Source of the DNA: Dendrolimus kikuchii
Taxonomy: Eukaryota > Arthropoda > Insecta > Lepidoptera > Lasiocampidae
Length of the DNA: 64,000 bases
Reading direction: 5' to 3'
NCBI GenBank assembly: GCA_019925095.2
Contig: CM034395.1
Span: 11,205,713-11,269,712 of the forward strand
Shown here: positions 20,511 to 32,148 of the stretch, in pieces
Layout of the letters: the number at the start of each line of letters is the position of its first letter
Position numbering within the stretch: position 1 is the first letter of the stretch
Translations under genes and position numbers: made by a program
Notes under the pieces: model-generated
What the model saw: only the letters and a program-made list of their open reading frames with translations
Database searches by the model: none
What the model was told of the DNA's origin: nothing

Positions 20511-21060
20511 TTTTTTTTTATAAAAAAAAGCCTTTATATTATCTAGACTTTTATAAAATTAGACTGTATAAAAAATATATCCGTATTGCATTTCATAACG
20601 GAACTTTTCATGTGCGCGTCCTTTTTATTTCGTAAGTAGTATTTTTAGCCTGCGGCTATAAAGCTTTGAATTGAAAAAGAATATATTTTTGTAAATAAAA
20701 ATAAGATTAGTTAAATATACAAATAAATATCTGATTTAAAAATACAGTTAATAAGCTTTTTATCCCTTTCCATGAAGTTTAATTACGAGCGTCCCTTGTA
20801 AATATTTTCCCCTTTGCCCGTCATACTAACACTCTTTGATCCTTTTAATTGATATTTGGTTTCAAGTTAATTTCCTGAGTGTTATATCGTTTGTACAGGT
20901 CCACAATACTCTGCGGGCCAGAGGGTAAATTTATATTTTTAAAATAAACTTGCCTCTTTTGGACTTCGCTAATTATATACTTATGTTTTAGATTTTGTTA
21001 TTTAAATAAATAAACACATCAAACGGCGCAAATATGGAGCCTTAGGAAGGGGTTATATAT
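20511..21060. other. Unrecognised AT-rich sequence
   Basis: No coding content. A small block near 20895-20930 ('ACTCTGCGGGCCAGAGGG') resembles 22998-23020 ('GGTCTGCGGGCCAGTGGG'), suggesting a minor dispersed repeat. Confidence 0.4.
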
Positions 21061-21365
21061 TTGTGCCGTTTGGGGTTGGCCGTTTACATTAGGCCCGTGG
21101 GGTCCGTCGGCAAAGAGTTTGTTTAAAGACATATGCAAGAAACTCGTTGACACTACCCGTGATCTGAAGGCTGGCTCATATTTTGCACAACAAATAAGTT
21201 TTGCCATACAGCGTGGCAATGCAGCCAGCCTTCTGGGCAAGCTCCCCGTTGGCAGTGATCTGCTACATAATGTATTTTAGTTTCAATGTCTTTGTTTTTT
21301 TTTTATTTATAAAATATTATATAGATGTTGAATAAATAAAAGTTTAGTGGCTCAGATAAATAAAA
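21060..21365 (+). pseudogene. C-terminal end of a LINE-type ORF with AATAAA tail (tentative)
   Basis: A plus-strand frame reads 'VWGWPFTLGPWGPSAKSLFK', 'DICKKLVDTTRDLKAGSYFA', 'QQISFAIQRGNAASLLG' and ends at a stop near 21281. The 'GSYFAQQISFAIQRGNAAS' motif is one I associate with the C-terminus of lepidopteran non-LTR retrotransposon proteins. AATAAATAAA at about 21331 and a T-rich UTR follow. There is no upstream frame, so it is a 5'-truncated remnant. The family assignment is by memory only. Confidence 0.5.
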
Positions 21366-21944
21366 AGTCTACGTAAACAGAATCGTCAAATGAATGAAGT
21401 GAAGCATTCTTTACAAACTTCTGTGCGCAAACTTGTACAGTATAACATGTAGTTTGCTTCTGTATGTGATTAATAAATGTATCCACTGAAAACTATTACA
21501 CATTTACCCGTACTTATTCATTTATTTATACAAGTTCTCGTTATCGACTTCCTTTGACCGGCTTCACTCTGAGAGCTTGGGGATCAGTCTACCTGTTTTG
21601 TTCGTCTGATTTTAGTGGCTAGTTATTAAACGTGGTAGCTAAGTGGTAAGTAAACCTAGCCAGGAAGTAGCAAGCATGCAGCGCTTAGGCGATGTTTCTG
21701 TCCTAATATGGAAATTCTTACAACTAGAACTACCTATAGCATATTACAGAAAAACAACGCAAGGAAACCTGTGTATTTTATCGAGATTGTCGATGTCTAG
21801 AACCCATCAATCCGCAGCGGTGGAGCGTTGCATGCATATCATCCGATGCTTTAAAATGGCCCAGATATTTACGGACTTCTATTATAATAATAATGCATAA
21901 ATGTATCCATAATATGTATCCATACATAAATACAAATCCGTGCA
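21366..21944. other. Unrecognised intergenic sequence
   Basis: No repeat or gene recognised. Short open frames here have no family resemblance. Confidence 0.4.
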
Positions 21945-22232
21945 GGTACGGAGAAAGAGTACAATTTCCTGCGGCCAGGCGGCCTGTCGTAAAAGGCGAC
22001 AAAACAACCTACAGCCAGGTGGTAGGGTATTTGCTCCACTGGATGGCGACCACCCCTGGTCACTAGAGTATGCCGCCATAAGATCCTTGTGTTGTGTTCC
22101 GGCATTAGTGACCAGGTTCCAGTCTCCCTTAAGAGAGCAGCAGCGCATTTGTAGCACGTTTGGTGTTGCAAATGTCCATAGGCGATGGTAACCGCTTTCC
22201 ACCAAGTGGGCCGAATGCCTGTCTTCTGAATT
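21945..22232 (-). repeat. Dispersed repeat H, copy 2 (inverted relative to copy 1)
   Basis: Reverse complement of 11888-12185: 'TCCGTGCAGGTACGGAGAAA', 'CTGCGGCCAGGCGGCCTGTC', 'GTTCCGGCATTAGTGACCAG' and 'CATAGGCGATGGTAACCGC'. Differences include small indels in the middle. Non-coding. Confidence 0.65.
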
Positions 22233-22641
22233 CCTGCATTAAATGCTTATTGGATGGCGCGTAGTTAAGGGTTCTGTAATGGCGATAAATGTTCACGTTT
22301 CTCCGTTTTTGTCGTCCCACTACGGAATACAAAAAAGCGTGTATAAACTAAATTTTTTGAATTATTTTATGATACCATGGAAGAAGAATATTATATTTTT
22401 TCCATGATAATTCTAAGGCAATAAAATAGGCTTAAATTCATATTTGTATTAACACACTGAACCGAAAGTAATTTTGAGTGAAAGTTTGTTTGTTTCCTTT
22501 TCACAGCTGCAGAGGCTGAAGTTCAATAAACGATCAAATAATAATATTCATTCTGAAAGATCCAAGATATCCAGTGAAGAATATACCTATTATAAGTTTA
22601 GCCATTCAACAGTCATATCTCCTAAAATATTCAATACTAAT

Positions 22642-22784
22642 TCATGACAGGTCCCTATATCTTACTATTCATTCACTTGCCCTACCATCGATTAAATTTT
22701 GACATTACTTGTATGGAACTTATGTCAAATTTTAACCGATAGTAAGGCAAATGAACGGTCGGTAAGATATAGGAACCTGCCATT
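22642..22784. mobile_element. Palindromic MITE, family M copy 1
   Basis: About 140 bp forming an almost complete hairpin: the left arm from GACAGGTCCCTATATCTTAC pairs with the right arm ending GTAAGATATAGGAACCTGCC. The inner arms contain CATTACTTGTATGG and ATGTCAAATTTTAACCGAT. Copy 2 is at 30452-30581, and a third copy is split by a Helitron at 33695-36055. Non-coding. Confidence 0.75.
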
Positions 22785-23045
22785 GCTTAGTGTATATGTC
22801 GTGTCATTCATGGAGGAAGTAAATTACCCGTACATTTATAATTTCATATGTGGTAGGAATTTACATGATGTAAAGAATTAATAATCAATATACAGGAAAA
22901 TTTGTATATATCAAAATTCTACGTGATATTTTTCATGACGACTTCTCTCTATCGTAATTGTCTGACAGTAGTCAAAATCAGCAATATCATAAATATCTGG
23001 TCTGCGGGCCAGTGGGCAATAGGTTTGTTGTTATTGCTCCCTGAA

Positions 23046-23140
23046 ATAAACAATTATAAAATGTATATTTACCATAATTTATTGGTAAAACAAAAGCCGA
23101 CCTAATCGCTTCAAGCGACCTCTTCCTTGCAACCTAACAT
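23046..23140 (-). repeat. Diverged LINE 3' tail with hairpin
   Basis: 'CCGACCTAATCGCTTCAAGC' and 'GACCTCTTCCTTGCAACC' correspond to the hairpin tail described at 1549-1664, in the same orientation, with several substitutions and no clear (GATA)n. Confidence 0.45.
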
Positions 23141-24274
23141 TAAGGAAATCTTTACGTCTTGATCTACATAAAGATTAAACAGAGTTAGTAATAAGTAATT
23201 CAATCATCAAGGTAGTGAAAAGGAAAATCCATTTGCTCGCCATTTTTCTTTTCTATTATTACACTTTTTGCAGTCGCAGAACTTTTTGTGAGGAATATAA
23301 AGGGTTTACCTACAGCTGAGAGACGGAAAAGCCCCGCCAACTCTTTAGGGAACGAGCACAATAAGCTTGGCATAATGAAACTGTACCCATAGCCATTCTA
23401 TCATTTATTACTGAACCGGCTGATGTCTTTAAAACCCCTATAAAGAATTTTATTTACTAGTTCGAAGTTCGATGTACATAAAACCAAAATGTATAGAAAT
23501 AAAGTCGAAGACATAGCGCGTTATCCATAATAGTTATACGAGATTTATAGACTAATCAAAAATGTTAAAGTTGCTGTTATTCATAACAGCATTTGGGCGT
23601 TTATGTCTGGCTTTGACTTGGTATATATTCCGCTTGAACGTTGTTGTAAAACTTGAATAGCTATACTTAACACTAGCTAAATAAATCTAAACTGGTATCA
23701 TTACATTTTTTTAAATAAATTACTCTAATCAGAAATCGAATCCGCTGATTTTGACAAAATTAATAATTTCCTGTATTATTACACCTGTGGCGAAACAAAT
23801 CTTTTCGCCTACTGGCTAGAAGGCCAGATTTTAAGTTTATTATTGACAACTGTCATGTCATTACAGATATAGAGAGAAAAGTCACTAATCCCTTTAAATC
23901 CTATTATATATTTGATATTATTTCTTTCGGCTATGTAAATATTATACACCAAATTACATATTTTACAAATGAACCGGTTAGTTATTCCTGCAACGACCCG
24001 TCACACCAATCAAATAGAACCTTGTAAGGATAAATTTCTGTGAAGGAATCTCAAACAAACTAAGGGTAATAATGGTTGAGTTTTTAATAAATCGATTCAT
24101 ATTTTCAAGTATATAGAACTGTGACCTTAACTTATCAAAATTGGTCCTGAAAACCGCTTGAAAAATTATCCTGTATAGCTTTTTTGCGCTGGGGATAAAG
24201 CACTGAACTCGCGTGACTTTTACGCTGAGATACAAAGTTTTCACTTCTGACGTCCAGTCCTACGACTGTATTTT
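23141..24274. other. Unrecognised AT-rich intergenic sequence
   Basis: More than 1 kb with no coding or shared repeat content that I could recognise. Confidence 0.4.
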
Positions 24275-25712
24275 GGTAAATATGCATAACCGCGGAACCT
24301 GAAAATTACGCGTTTTTTTGTATTCAAAGACATATGATTTGCTTTGGTATAATAACGACACTAAAATCATCGGTAAGCGATTATTTAGACAAAAAAATAA
24401 TAAACAATAGTAATAGATAGAAATAATGTCTAATTTTAGCGTGACGACTTACCTACTAATTATAATAAAAACACAATTACTTTAATTATGGGATTAGTCT
24501 GCAAATGTAACATATTTATGACATGATCAAAATAATTAATAATTATAAAATCAAATATTACGGCATTGCTAAAAAACCACGACATTTTGTAATTTGTAAG
24601 TTAAACCTCAGATTAATAATATTCAGAGACAAAGTTTTTACCTCACTTTGTTAAATCTCAGGCAAAGGAACTAAATCCATACAGTATTCATATCAATATT
24701 ATTCAATCAAACTGAACATCTTTGAATGACATGAAAATACGGAATTTTAGATTTTTCACATTATTGTGATTAAGACAATTAATATGTTTTTGTAGTTTGA
24801 ATATATAATTACCGACAACCTGCGATAACAATGTTAGACAAACAATATACCTATATAGGTGTGAGGGGTGTTCGATGGTAACAAGGATAGTGGGTTAGGT
24901 TAGGTTATCTGCAGACCAATACCCACGAGCTGAGCGAGCGAAGCGCGCGTGCCGCGGCAGCGGTCGGCGAGTGGCAGAACCGACTTTAACTTTTGTTTAA
25001 ATTATCAACGAATAAATGGAAACCAGTCGGTTCTGTTCGGCTTTGGTCTAAAGATAATCAAACCTAACCCACTGTCTTTGTTACTGGTTACACCTTCGAC
25101 CACCCCTCACACCTATACTTTGTTCTGCTAACATTGGTATTGCATGTAGTCGGTAATTATACATACAAACTAGAAAAATATATTAATTATCTTAGTTACA
25201 ATAATGTGAAAAATCTAAAATTCCATACATTCATATCATTCAATGATCTTCAGATTGATTGAATAGTATTGATATTCATGCTTTATGGATCTAGTGTCTT
25301 TGCCTAACAAGTAGCAAAGTGAAGTAAAAACTTTATCTCTTAATATTATTAATCTGAGGTTTCACCTACAAATTACAAAATGTCGTGGTTTTTTAGCAAT
25401 GCCGTAATATTTAATTTTATAATTATTAATTATTTTGATCATGTCATAAATATGTTACATTTGCAGACTAATCCCGAAATTAAATAAGTGGTTGTGTTTT
25501 TATCACAACTAGGTGAGTCGTGACTGAACATTATTTTTATTGATATGACTCAGGTTTTTAACGTAATTAATTGTATTGTTTATTAATTTTTACCTAAATG
25601 ACGGGTTTCCGATAATTTTAGTGTTCTTATTATACCATAGCAAACCATATTTATGGTCTTTAAATACAATAATGCATAATTATCAGGTTCCGTGTTTTTT
25701 CATATTTATCAC
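24275..25712. mobile_element. Large foldback (inverted-repeat) element, ~1.4 kb
   Basis: The left arm (24275 to about 24925) is repeated in inverted orientation at about 25040-25712. Matching landmarks include GGAACCTGA/TCAGGTTCC at the outer ends, 'TTTGGTATAATAACGACACT' against its inverted counterpart near 25623, 'GCATTGCTAAAAAACCACGA' against 'TCGTGGTTTTTTAGCAATGC', and 'GTGTGAGGGGTG' against 'CACCCCTCACAC' around the centre. The arms are about 650 bp with frequent small differences. The centre (about 24926-25035) is GC-rich and contains its own inverted pair CAGAACCGACTTT / AACCAGTCGGTTCTG. It has no coding capacity. It is either a foldback-type transposon or an inverted duplication. Confidence 0.85.
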
Positions 25713-28531
25713 AAATCCTATATTAATTAAAAAAGGCTGACGGTGGGCAGGTCAAGGAATAAACGTCAAATCCTTCACAAAAGCAACATGAATAGTAACA
25801 TTTGTCCCAAATATTTTTCCAATCATTTCATAGTACAACTAAGAAAAAGGAAGACAAATTACAAAAGACAACTTTAATAGACTTCCTAAATTACATCTTA
25901 TTAAGGCTTATTACAAGTTTCGCGTAAATCAAGCGTAAAACGGTTGTAGTTAACGCGATGACTGCGTCTTCCTCCCTCTTTACAACCACCTTTAGCTTTT
26001 TAACGTCACCCGGGTTACGAGTAAAATATACGAAGTTTGTAAAAGCTTACTATAGGTGCTTCCCCATGCCGAGCAAATTTATAAAGAATCCGCTTTTTAG
26101 TGACGTGATTCAGCATTCTTACATGGCCGGGGGCACGCATACTCGTAACATAAGACATCGATATGATATCAAATTCCTTGTTGCTGTTATTTCGCTTTGA
26201 GGGTTCGTTCATAAAAATCACTTATATATTTAATTACTTATAAGTATAGTGATATTAAATTACATTACCATTAAAAGGCAAATCAAGTAGTAATATTAAT
26301 AAAGTAACTTTCATGCCGACTAAATTCTTTGATAATAAATAATATTTGATTATTAATAGCTTCAGTAAAGTACTATATTTATAACTAAATTCAAAATGAT
26401 TGTAGTATTTGAAACTGTATGTGGGAGGTATCTTAATAAAATACCTTTAAATGCCTCCCACGCGTGATTTTTTCACAGGTTTTAACGTAACGAAGTTATT
26501 GTATATAAAATTAAAATAAAATGGATAGTATACTGCCACGCATATTTAAAAAGTGGATTCGCGAATTTCACTAATCGGTAATTTCATGTGTACAGATTTC
26601 CTCACAATGGTTTCCTTCAACGCAATGAGAGTGCGTGGCTGCTTCTTCAAATAAAGTTTCTTCTTTCTTTGTTTTTTTCAATGTCAACAATATAAGGTCA
26701 GACGGAAAATCTGCCTAACTGTCCCCACGTCATTAGAATATGTCACGGATACATTAGCTACTGACTAAACATTGCCTTATAGTTCTTAAATTCTATCTTA
26801 ACTAGAACAAAACCTTGTAAAATGAAGGAACCTTAACTTATATTGTATTCTACCTTAAGACTATAAGTAGAATACTAAGTGTAGGTCATCGAAGTCAATA
26901 GGTAAGTTTCTCAGAAGGCTGGTTACGTTACCTCACTAAATCGCCATATTGATCCGTTGTCCAAGGTAGGAACCTGCTCTCTGATTACTCGAAAAGGCAA
27001 TGAGTCTTTTTGAAAGAGCTTTATAGAGTCTCATAGCCTCTGCAACCCACGGTTAAAAAAACGATTCAGCAGCAAACAGCACAAATAATTTAAAATATTT
27101 CTTAATAACTCCAAACTTAGATGCCTATAGACTGGATCTATCACTGTCAGTTCGGGAATTGATCGTACCTCATAGGCATGATAGAATGTTGTTTAGTCAG
27201 CAAAGTAATACTAGTTTATTTATGGGTGTTTCGAGGAGCGGACAATAAAAGAAGTGGTCATCCGTCAGGAGGACTCTCCAGTCACAGGACGGTAATCAAG
27301 ACATTCGTCACAGGCCCGCGGGTCGTATCGCTCAAACGACCTTAACCGTACCACGACGATACGCTGAAAGAATAATTACATTTTTACATTTGATTGATGA
27401 GGTCGTTTTGTAACGACGTTGTTCTGTATTGTGTCCAGAGGAATAATAAGTACTGATTAATGAGATATTACGTTCCATAGAAAAAATACGCAAATGAAAT
27501 AAATTTTAGTATAAATATCTACGTTCGTCAAATGAGTAGCGGTCCATTAAAATGTTCCATAGAGTTAACATAAATGTTCATTGTTTTTATTATACGGAAC
27601 ACTAAAACAGTATTTAATAGAAAATATGTTTATTTATTTAACTCTAACTTTAAATTAATTTGCCAAAATGATTTATTCTATAGTTTAATCTAAGGTGATG
27701 GATTATAACAAACGCCGTAAGTTGCACACGGCGTGATACAGTATGGAACCGTAGATTATATTGATAAATTATAATACGCGCTTAGCCTTAGAAGCTTACA
27801 AGATCAAAACTTACTGGTGTGTAAGGTCGAACTAAAAATATCTTATACGTCAATAATTTACAACACTAGAAAGTGAACTTTTAATACTCTAATTAACTAC
27901 TGCCCTTAATTTTTAATACAATATCACTACACTGTTAGTAGGTGGTATAGTAGTTAGTATATTACAATACAAATTACTTTGAAACCTCATCTATATTGAC
28001 CGAATAGTTTTTGAGAAAAATGGCTGTGAGTTAGAAGAAGAGAAAATATTAAAATTATAGACAAAATGGCTACGGTGCCCTAAAACGACATCATCACGAC
28101 GTGATCTACAAAAGGATACTTTATATGAAAACGGTTCGTTGGGCATTATCCCACGGCGAAGAGCGGCACGCGGCGGTATACTGAGCCTCCGCGCTCATGG
28201 GTGCGTAACCATGCGCGACGCTAAACGGTCCTCATTTTTCCATAGTTGGAGGAAAATTGCTGTCGTATTTCCGGCTCACATGTCCTTAAGCCGGAGACAA
28301 CGAGATTATCCGCTGGGAAATAAAACGGAGACACGAGAATCATCAATCTTCCCCCAACAATCTTGTAGATGTAATGAAAGTAACTAAATTAGTCATTATA
28401 TAAATTGTTTTTCTTGCTTAGATGTACGAAATGATCGAAAGTGTATGTGTAATTGTGATAATATCCTTTTAGGCTAGAAGCGTTATGAGTGGACCAAATT
28501 AATCATATTACTTAGCATATCGAGCTTTGAA
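25713..28531. other. Long unrecognised intergenic stretch with a small hairpin and SINE scrap
   Basis: About 2.8 kb without recognisable genes. At about 26421-26462, GTGGGAGGTAT...ATGCCTCCCAC can fold as a hairpin. At 26585-26660, 'ACAGATTTCCTCACAATGG' and AATAAAGTTTCTTCTTTC resemble a LINE/SINE 3' scrap. A GC-richer patch at 28140-28330 has no family match. Confidence 0.4.
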
Positions 28532-28590
28532 GCTGACCTGTGGAGGCCTACGTCCAGCAATGGACTGCGGTTAGCGGAAGATGATATGGG
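28532..28590 (+). repeat. RTE-like LINE 3' end scrap
   Basis: 'GGAGGCCTACGTCCAGCAAT' followed by GGACTGC and GATGAT is the 3' end typical of RTE-like lepidopteran elements. It codes for the 'EAYVQQW'-type tail of the ORF whose larger remnant is at 9770-10225. Only about 60 bp remain. Confidence 0.55.
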
Positions 28591-29714
28591 TAAAAATGTG
28601 ACATTAGTAGCCTGGGAATGCACTGCTTATCATGAAATTTAGTATTTCATCAGCCTAGCAATAAGTCTCGGTTGTTAATTTTTTGAAAATTAAATTAAAA
28701 TATCTTATATATTATGTATATATACGTAAAACAAAGGCATTAAAAGATTTTATTTTTAAGTTGTGTGATTCGGTAGTTGACAGTATGAAAAATATAGGCA
28801 GATTTTTATATATATCGTAGATTACGATCTAAACATGTCAAAAATAAATTGTTTTAATTAAAATAATAAATATTAATTTATATTTTTGAGAAATAAAATT
28901 GTTACATTGCAGCCATTAGTCACGTGACAATGAACGCCAATCAGAGCGCGTGACGTCATAGTGTGCAAAACACAACAAGTTGTTAATGAATTCTCAGTGA
29001 AAATTCATCGTTTTCCAGTAATTTTGCTATAAAATAATAGTATTTCCATTGTTATACACTGTGTTCATACGACTACAACTACAAGTTATAATAATCGCAA
29101 GATTTATAAAAGTAAAAACCAGTAATTTGCCAAAAATCGATGTTATTATGCTGGGTGCCTTTTTCGCAACTAACACCAATTTGTGGTCTTAAAACTTCTG
29201 TGTAAGTATATAACATCACAAACTACTATGGATACTACGTATTATAACATTAAACAATAGCACCTAGTGTTAAAATTGTGATTAAGATATGGCAAAGTAT
29301 TATTTTTTAATAATTATTTTTGAGGTTATGATAATTTTAATATTCGTAAATGTTGATGCTAATGGTGAAATTTCTTTTGTAGATCATCGCAAGTATGTTA
29401 TGGAGATGACGCCATAAGTTATGTGCATTTGAAACGTGATTGCAAACTTCTGTATTGTAAAGTGTAAAATATACCCAGATCATAAAGTGCTATCGAAATT
29501 ATCGTCATCGCAGGAGTGAAGAACCTTAGTTATTGGAAAAAATCGAAGCTATCATAACTGTGAACTAGTTTAAAATATGTAGTAGTAACCCTAGTTTACC
29601 ATCAAATTCAAATGTACTCATAAGTTTTTAAAAGAAGCACAATAAACGAAACTTGAGGATTGTGCATTATTTAAATATCAACATAATTCTGTTCTCAGTG
29701 ATACAGCCAGCTCT

Positions 29715-30290
29715 TTAATGTATCAACTTGTTTTAAAATATAATGAAAAATGTGAGTCATTTTTAAGAAATGCAGTAATATCAGATGCTGTCATTAAAAA
29801 ATTTAAGTGGAAACAAGAGAGCAATTTAAAAGCAGTCTTTGGCATGAATTAAGATATGGATGGATACCAGCATCACAGGCTTTTGAAGTAAGTAGATGCA
29901 AGACCCACAGTAAGAGAAAATTTGGAGCTGAAACTTCATTAAAAAAATTAAGAAATGTGGTCTCATATTAAGTCAACAATATCCAATGACTGCTGGTTCA
30001 CCGGATGGTACATGTGAAAATTGCATAGTAGAAATTAAGTGTCTACAGTACAAACCATATTCAAATTATATTAAAGATGGGAAGCCTACAAACAAATATG
30101 CTCAATTACAAATATAAATATATTTGACTGCTGTGGAAACATGTATATTTTGTATAGAGGATCCAAATTTTTCTAATAGTAAAAAATTTAAACTTCTGTA
30201 TAGCAATCAGTTATGAATGTGTTAATGATCTTAAATGGTAACAGTTTGTTACCATTTTGGAAATGCCATGTGTATCCATTACTTTATCAA
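29715..30290 (+). pseudogene. YqaJ-type (PD-D/E-XK) exonuclease-like pseudogene
   Basis: Across frames one reads 'AFEVSRCKTHSK', then 'ILSQQYPMTAGSPDGTCENC', then 'IVEIKCLQYKPYSNYIKDG' and 'KPTNKYAQLQI*IYLTAVE'. 'GSPDG' and 'VEIKC' are the metal-binding core motifs of the lambda-exonuclease/YqaJ recombinase nuclease fold; in insects such proteins occur as multi-copy genes with mobile-element character. Frameshifts near 29930 and a stop after 'AQLQI' show decay. The N-terminal region is not recognised. Confidence 0.65.
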
Positions 30291-30451
30291 AGCATATAAA
30301 GTAACCACTAGGTAGGTTCTAATCTCATCATTTTATAATAAAATAAAACACAAAATGATTTTGGAGTTTTATTTAATGAGGCAATCTTATAAATTAACTA
30401 AACTACCATGCTCTAGGACTAGGGTAACTAGGTTAGTTCATGACTACTTAA

Positions 30452-30581
30452 GGCCGGTTCCTATATCTTACTATTCACTCACGCAACCATCAGTTGAATC
30501 TTGACATTATTTGTATGAAGCTTATGTCAAATTTTAAGCGATGGTAAGGTAAAGGAACTCTATAAGATATACGAACCAGCC
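30452..30581. mobile_element. Palindromic MITE, family M copy 2
   Basis: It starts GGCCGGTTCCTATATCTTAC and ends with the inverted counterpart ATAAGATATACGAACCAGCC. The centre reads TGACATTATTTGTATGAAGC. It aligns with copy 1 (22642-22784) over its whole length. It is nested inside the THAP/YqaJ element. Confidence 0.75.
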
Positions 30582-31177
30582 ATTAGTGGACCTATCATCT
30601 ATGAAGTAAAATTGTTCATGGAAAAGATTTTTATTTACATATTTTTTATTTGTATGAAAGATTTGATCTGGATGTGTTGAGCGGAATGGTGATAGTGAGG
30701 ACTCTGTGTGAGTAGCGGATGAAGTATATAAAGACAGAGTGTCACAGTGACTTCTTCCATTATTAATTTCTTTGAAACTGCTTATACTGGATCCAGATGG
30801 CCTTAATGATTTCACTTAAAATGGAAATGAAACTGATTTTTGTGAAGACTACTAGTGATCCTGCCTGGTCCACAGTCTGGCTTAGCTTAATACTGGATTG
30901 AGTAGCTTTACTTCTATATTTATGTGTCATCAGTACTTAAACAGATTTATTTGCTGTTCTAAGACCTTGTAAACCTTCTTCCTGGGGTAAAACTGAAAAT
31001 AAATTGACAATATTATTATTAGATTGTTTCAAGAAAATTAATATTGGAGCTACTCACTATTAATGTAAGAACCTGTGGTTGTGTTAGAAGTATTTTCAAG
31101 AATTAAACTAGCACCACTGGTACTGGCTAATATAGTAGTACTTTCAACTGATTTATTTACACAGTTTCTTAATAGCA

Positions 31178-31527
31178 TCATCTTTTGTTCTTTATTGTTA
31201 TATATGCTCGATTTAGACTGCTACAAGTTCGCTTTCTTCTATCTGTCTTACAATCAAATTTACTAGGTAAACAGCTTGGTTTCAAACGTAAGTGTGATAC
31301 AGATCCCATTATTTGATATTATACGTAATTTTCCATATCATTTGGTAACGTAGAATTATAAATAGGGCTGATAAACACTTACATCAAAATGATCTTCACA
31401 AAAATGTGGCCACTTTCTCCTCATTTGTTTACCCCTTAGACACGTAAAAAAACAGTTTCTGTGGTGTTTTTATCGTTGTACTGATACACTGCGGTACTAT
31501 ACAGTGTTTGTAATAATTAGTATTCAT
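31178..31527 (-). pseudogene. THAP-domain gene remnant
   Basis: The ATG at 31527 opens 'MNTNYYKHCIVPQCISTTIK', then 'TPQKLFFYVSKG'; after a frameshift near 31438 'KQMRRKWPHFCEDHFD' follows. The zinc pairs C-x4-C and C-x2-H and the Pro, Trp and Phe of a THAP domain are present, but only 28 residues separate the pairs, less than the usual 35-53, so an internal piece is lost. Further on (31351-31181) the segment usual after THAP in these proteins reads 'LPNDMENYV*YQIMGSVSHL' and 'RLKPSCLPSKFDCKTDRRKR', broken by stops. DNA-binding domain of a transposase-like protein; inactive. Confidence 0.65.
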
Positions 31528-32001
31528 TTATTATTATGTATTTTTTTAACTTTTGATAACACTTCAACCAAACAGATGTTTGTTTTGCACACCGTGACGT
31601 CATGCGAGACGCCATGACAGCTTGACGCGTTTTCGTTACGAAATGTCAAAATATTTATAAAATTCCTAAATAAAATATGTTCATGTTGTTTTTTTACTGA
31701 AATATTAATATTTTGGCTAAAATAGACCATAAGGCACAATATAAACCTGTTTCTCAAAAAGTGTTGGTATCTTTTACCGTAAGACCATTGGTACGCACAT
31801 TATCCTTCATGACGTAGCATTATTTGCGTTCTTGAAATTTTCAATGGTCGTTTTCAGACAATACCTGCATTTATAAGTTTAAATCACAAAGCGCGACTCA
31901 GAATCTTTTATTCGATATGTTCCTAATATATATTCCTAATATTAAAACACATCTAGGTACCTATAGCAATTGAAACGGTTTAGGTCGTATATAATAATTT
32001 G

Positions 32002-32040
32002 TTCGTGCCTACCCCGCAAGGGAACTGGCGTGAAGTTATG
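32002..32040 (+). mobile_element. 39-bp LINE tail micro-insertion with 12-bp target duplication
   Basis: The inserted piece starts TTCGTGCCTACCCCGCAAGG and ends GCGTGAAGTTATG. It is flanked by the perfect direct repeat 'TATAATAATTTG' at 31990-32001 and 32041-32052. The insert is identical to the 3' end of the LINE at 35320-35906 (about 35859-35897). It is thus a retrotransposition event that copied only the last 39 bases. Confidence 0.85.
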
Positions 32041-32148
32041 TATAATAATTTGAACTCTCGCAAATAATAATATAATAAAGAACTATAAAGTAAATGCCTA
32101 ATTTAATGACAGTATTAGAAAATATTGTTGGCATCAAAATAACACATT

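Larger units (their letters stand above)
28930..31630. mobile_element. Inverted-repeat DNA transposon carrying THAP and YqaJ-type gene remnants
   Basis: The ends share an inverted repeat: left 'GTGACGTCATAGTGTGCAAA' (from about 28950) and right, inverted, 'ATGACGTCACGGTGTGCAAA' (from about 31605), with weaker similarity outward. About 2.7 kb. Inside are a plus-strand YqaJ-like nuclease remnant and a minus-strand THAP gene remnant, convergent, plus a palindromic MITE at 30452-30581 inserted between them. No target duplication could be fixed, so the superfamily is not assigned; THAP-bearing transposases occur in P-like and Kolobok elements. Confidence 0.6.

Noticed and set aside
24926..25035. 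GC-rich centre of the foldback as a CpG-type promoter or origin
   Set aside because: No supporting motif; explained at least as well by the foldback structure itself.
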